Assembly: GCA_019925105.1 (NCBI GenBank) | Contig: JAHGAU010000008.1 | Span: 1,178,001 to 1,242,000 of the forward strand | Direction of reading: 5' to 3' | From: Niebla homalea | Taxonomy: Eukaryota > Ascomycota > Lecanoromycetes > Lecanorales > Ramalinaceae | Length of the DNA: 64,000 nt | Shown here: positions 62,901 to 64,000 of the stretch, in pieces | Numbering within the stretch: position 1 is the stretch's first letter | Layout: every line of letters starts with the position of its first letter | Notes under the pieces: generated by a model | What the model saw: only the letters and a program-made list of their open reading frames with translations | Database searches by the model: none | Told to the model about the DNA's origin: nothing | Position numbers and translations under genes: made by a program

Positions 62901-64000
62901 TACTTCCGTTATTAACGTAACTTATTTAATAATCAATTAATTTTTATTTTAATATAATAACGCTTTTTAACGCTTTATTAAGGATTACCTTTATTTTTAA
63001 TATAAATATCGGATAGAATTATAAAGTTATATTAATATTTTACGGGTATCCTTATAATAAATTAACTTTTACTTTAAGTAACCGTTCTCCCTTATAAAAT
63101 CTTTAAAACGACTTTATAATAAATATAACTTATTATTCTTTTTACGTAAACGGTAAAAAAGATCCTTTAATATTAATATAATCTTACCGTAACGCGTAAT
63201 ACGGTAATTAAGAGCTATAACGTTTCCTACGTAACCGGAAAAAGGCCGTTATTAAGGCCGGCGGGTAGGATACTTTAAATAAGCAGAATCCTTAAGCAAT
63301 AATATAAAGGTTATTTAACGTTCTTACTTTAAAAATAAAAACTTATTAATCGTAACTTTTAATAATAAGGTTTATTTACTTATATTTAAAAAGGGAATAA
63401 CTTCTTTTAATTACCGACCTTATAATAAGGGATAATAAGTATTAAAGGAAAAGTAAAAAACTTTATTTTAAGTTTATGCTTTTTATAATATTTAGAAATT
63501 AAAAAATAATAATTAAAATTATTAATAATACTTAATTTATAAAGGTTTAAAGCGTTAAAAATAATTATTAATAACTTTAAAAATAAAAGACTTTATTTTA
63601 ACTTTTCTTTAATTATTATTTTCTAAAAAGGTTATATTAACTATAAATAATAAACGAATTACGTAAATTAAGTACCCGTTAAATTTAAAATATAAACCAT
63701 TATAGCTTTCCGTTAAATATAAAAGATCTTTCCTTATTAAGTTAAAGGATTTCTTTACGGCGGTTTTAAATATTATAACGGAGCTTAAAAGTTAAAAAAT
63801 AACGTTAAATACTTTAAAAAGAAAGTTATTAATTTTAATTAATAATTTATCGTTTAAGATTAATTAATAAAGTTAAACGTTATTGAAAAAAAGACGGTAT
63901 TTTAAATAAGTAAAGGTTTATTATTATAAATTCTTAAAGCTTAATTAAATAAGCTTAACCTTTATCGTAAATAATAATACTTTAAATTATTACTTAATAA
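59913..64000. other. RIP-degraded tail of region Y, nothing firm
   Basis: Continues the degraded coding-like sequence to about 61150 (see previous entry) and then becomes unreadable. Less mutated spots appear near 62520-62580 (TCTAGTCTTACCACTATTCG) and 63225-63300 (AACCGGAAAAAGGCCGTTAT, GCCGGCGGGTAGGATAC). No terminal repeat or target duplication marking the end of an element was seen before the window edge. Confidence 0.4.

Noticed and set aside
1..64000. Mitochondrial or bacterial AT-rich origin
   Set aside because: CpG is retained while CpA is lost, there are nested LINE, gypsy and hAT elements with target duplications, and no mitochondrial or bacterial genes were seen.

Overview
The window looks like a long AT-rich block from a filamentous ascomycete nuclear genome (Pezizomycotina; the style fits a dothideomycete AT-isochore, but the species cannot be named). 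Three things point this way: almost every CpA/TpG has become TpA while CpG, CpC and GpG survive; nearly every reading frame is full of stops made from CAA, CAG, CGA and TGG; and nested retroelements carry the same damage. This is the mark of repeat-induced point mutation (RIP). No rRNA, tRNA, CRISPR or intact housekeeping gene was seen.

The main component is one family of non-LTR retrotransposon (LINE, Tad-like): a gag-like ORF1 with zinc knuckles, then an ORF2 with endonuclease, reverse transcriptase and a C-terminal Cys/His region, ending in a (TCAA)n tail. At least seven copies or fragments account for more than half the window. Copy A (2458-9020, +) lies in an unidentified element X and carries a hAT-like non-autonomous transposon. 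Copy I (-) is the oldest and is split into 9349-10731, 17842-20265 and 26036-27585 by copies B (10732-17841, -) and C (20266-26035, -). B holds a 1.28-kb terminal-repeat element; I holds a 160-bp solo LTR. A 3'-truncated Ty3/gypsy element follows (27586-32571, -), then LINE fragment E (32859-33504, -). Copy F (-) spans 37044-48656 and is split by copy G (42361-48145, +). Target-site duplications can be read for A, B, C, F, G, the hAT-like element, the terminal-repeat element and the solo LTR, so the order of nesting is well supported.

The sequence around F (33505-37028 and 48672 to the right edge) is not LINE. It holds a tandem array of roughly 180-bp units, a heavily mutated DUF3435 tyrosine-recombinase gene with a C-terminal C2H2-like region (52.9-54.6 kb), several unidentified degraded coding stretches, and one 144-codon frame with a secretion-signal-like N-terminus. 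DUF3435 proteins include the captains of Starship elements and related Crypton-type recombinases, so this stretch may be the relic of a large recombinase-mobilised element. Its boundaries and cargo are inference.

Short non-repeated or late-arriving insertions (hAT-like element, terminal-repeat element, solo LTR, gypsy LTR) keep CpA and look much less mutated than their hosts, which helps date them relative to RIP.
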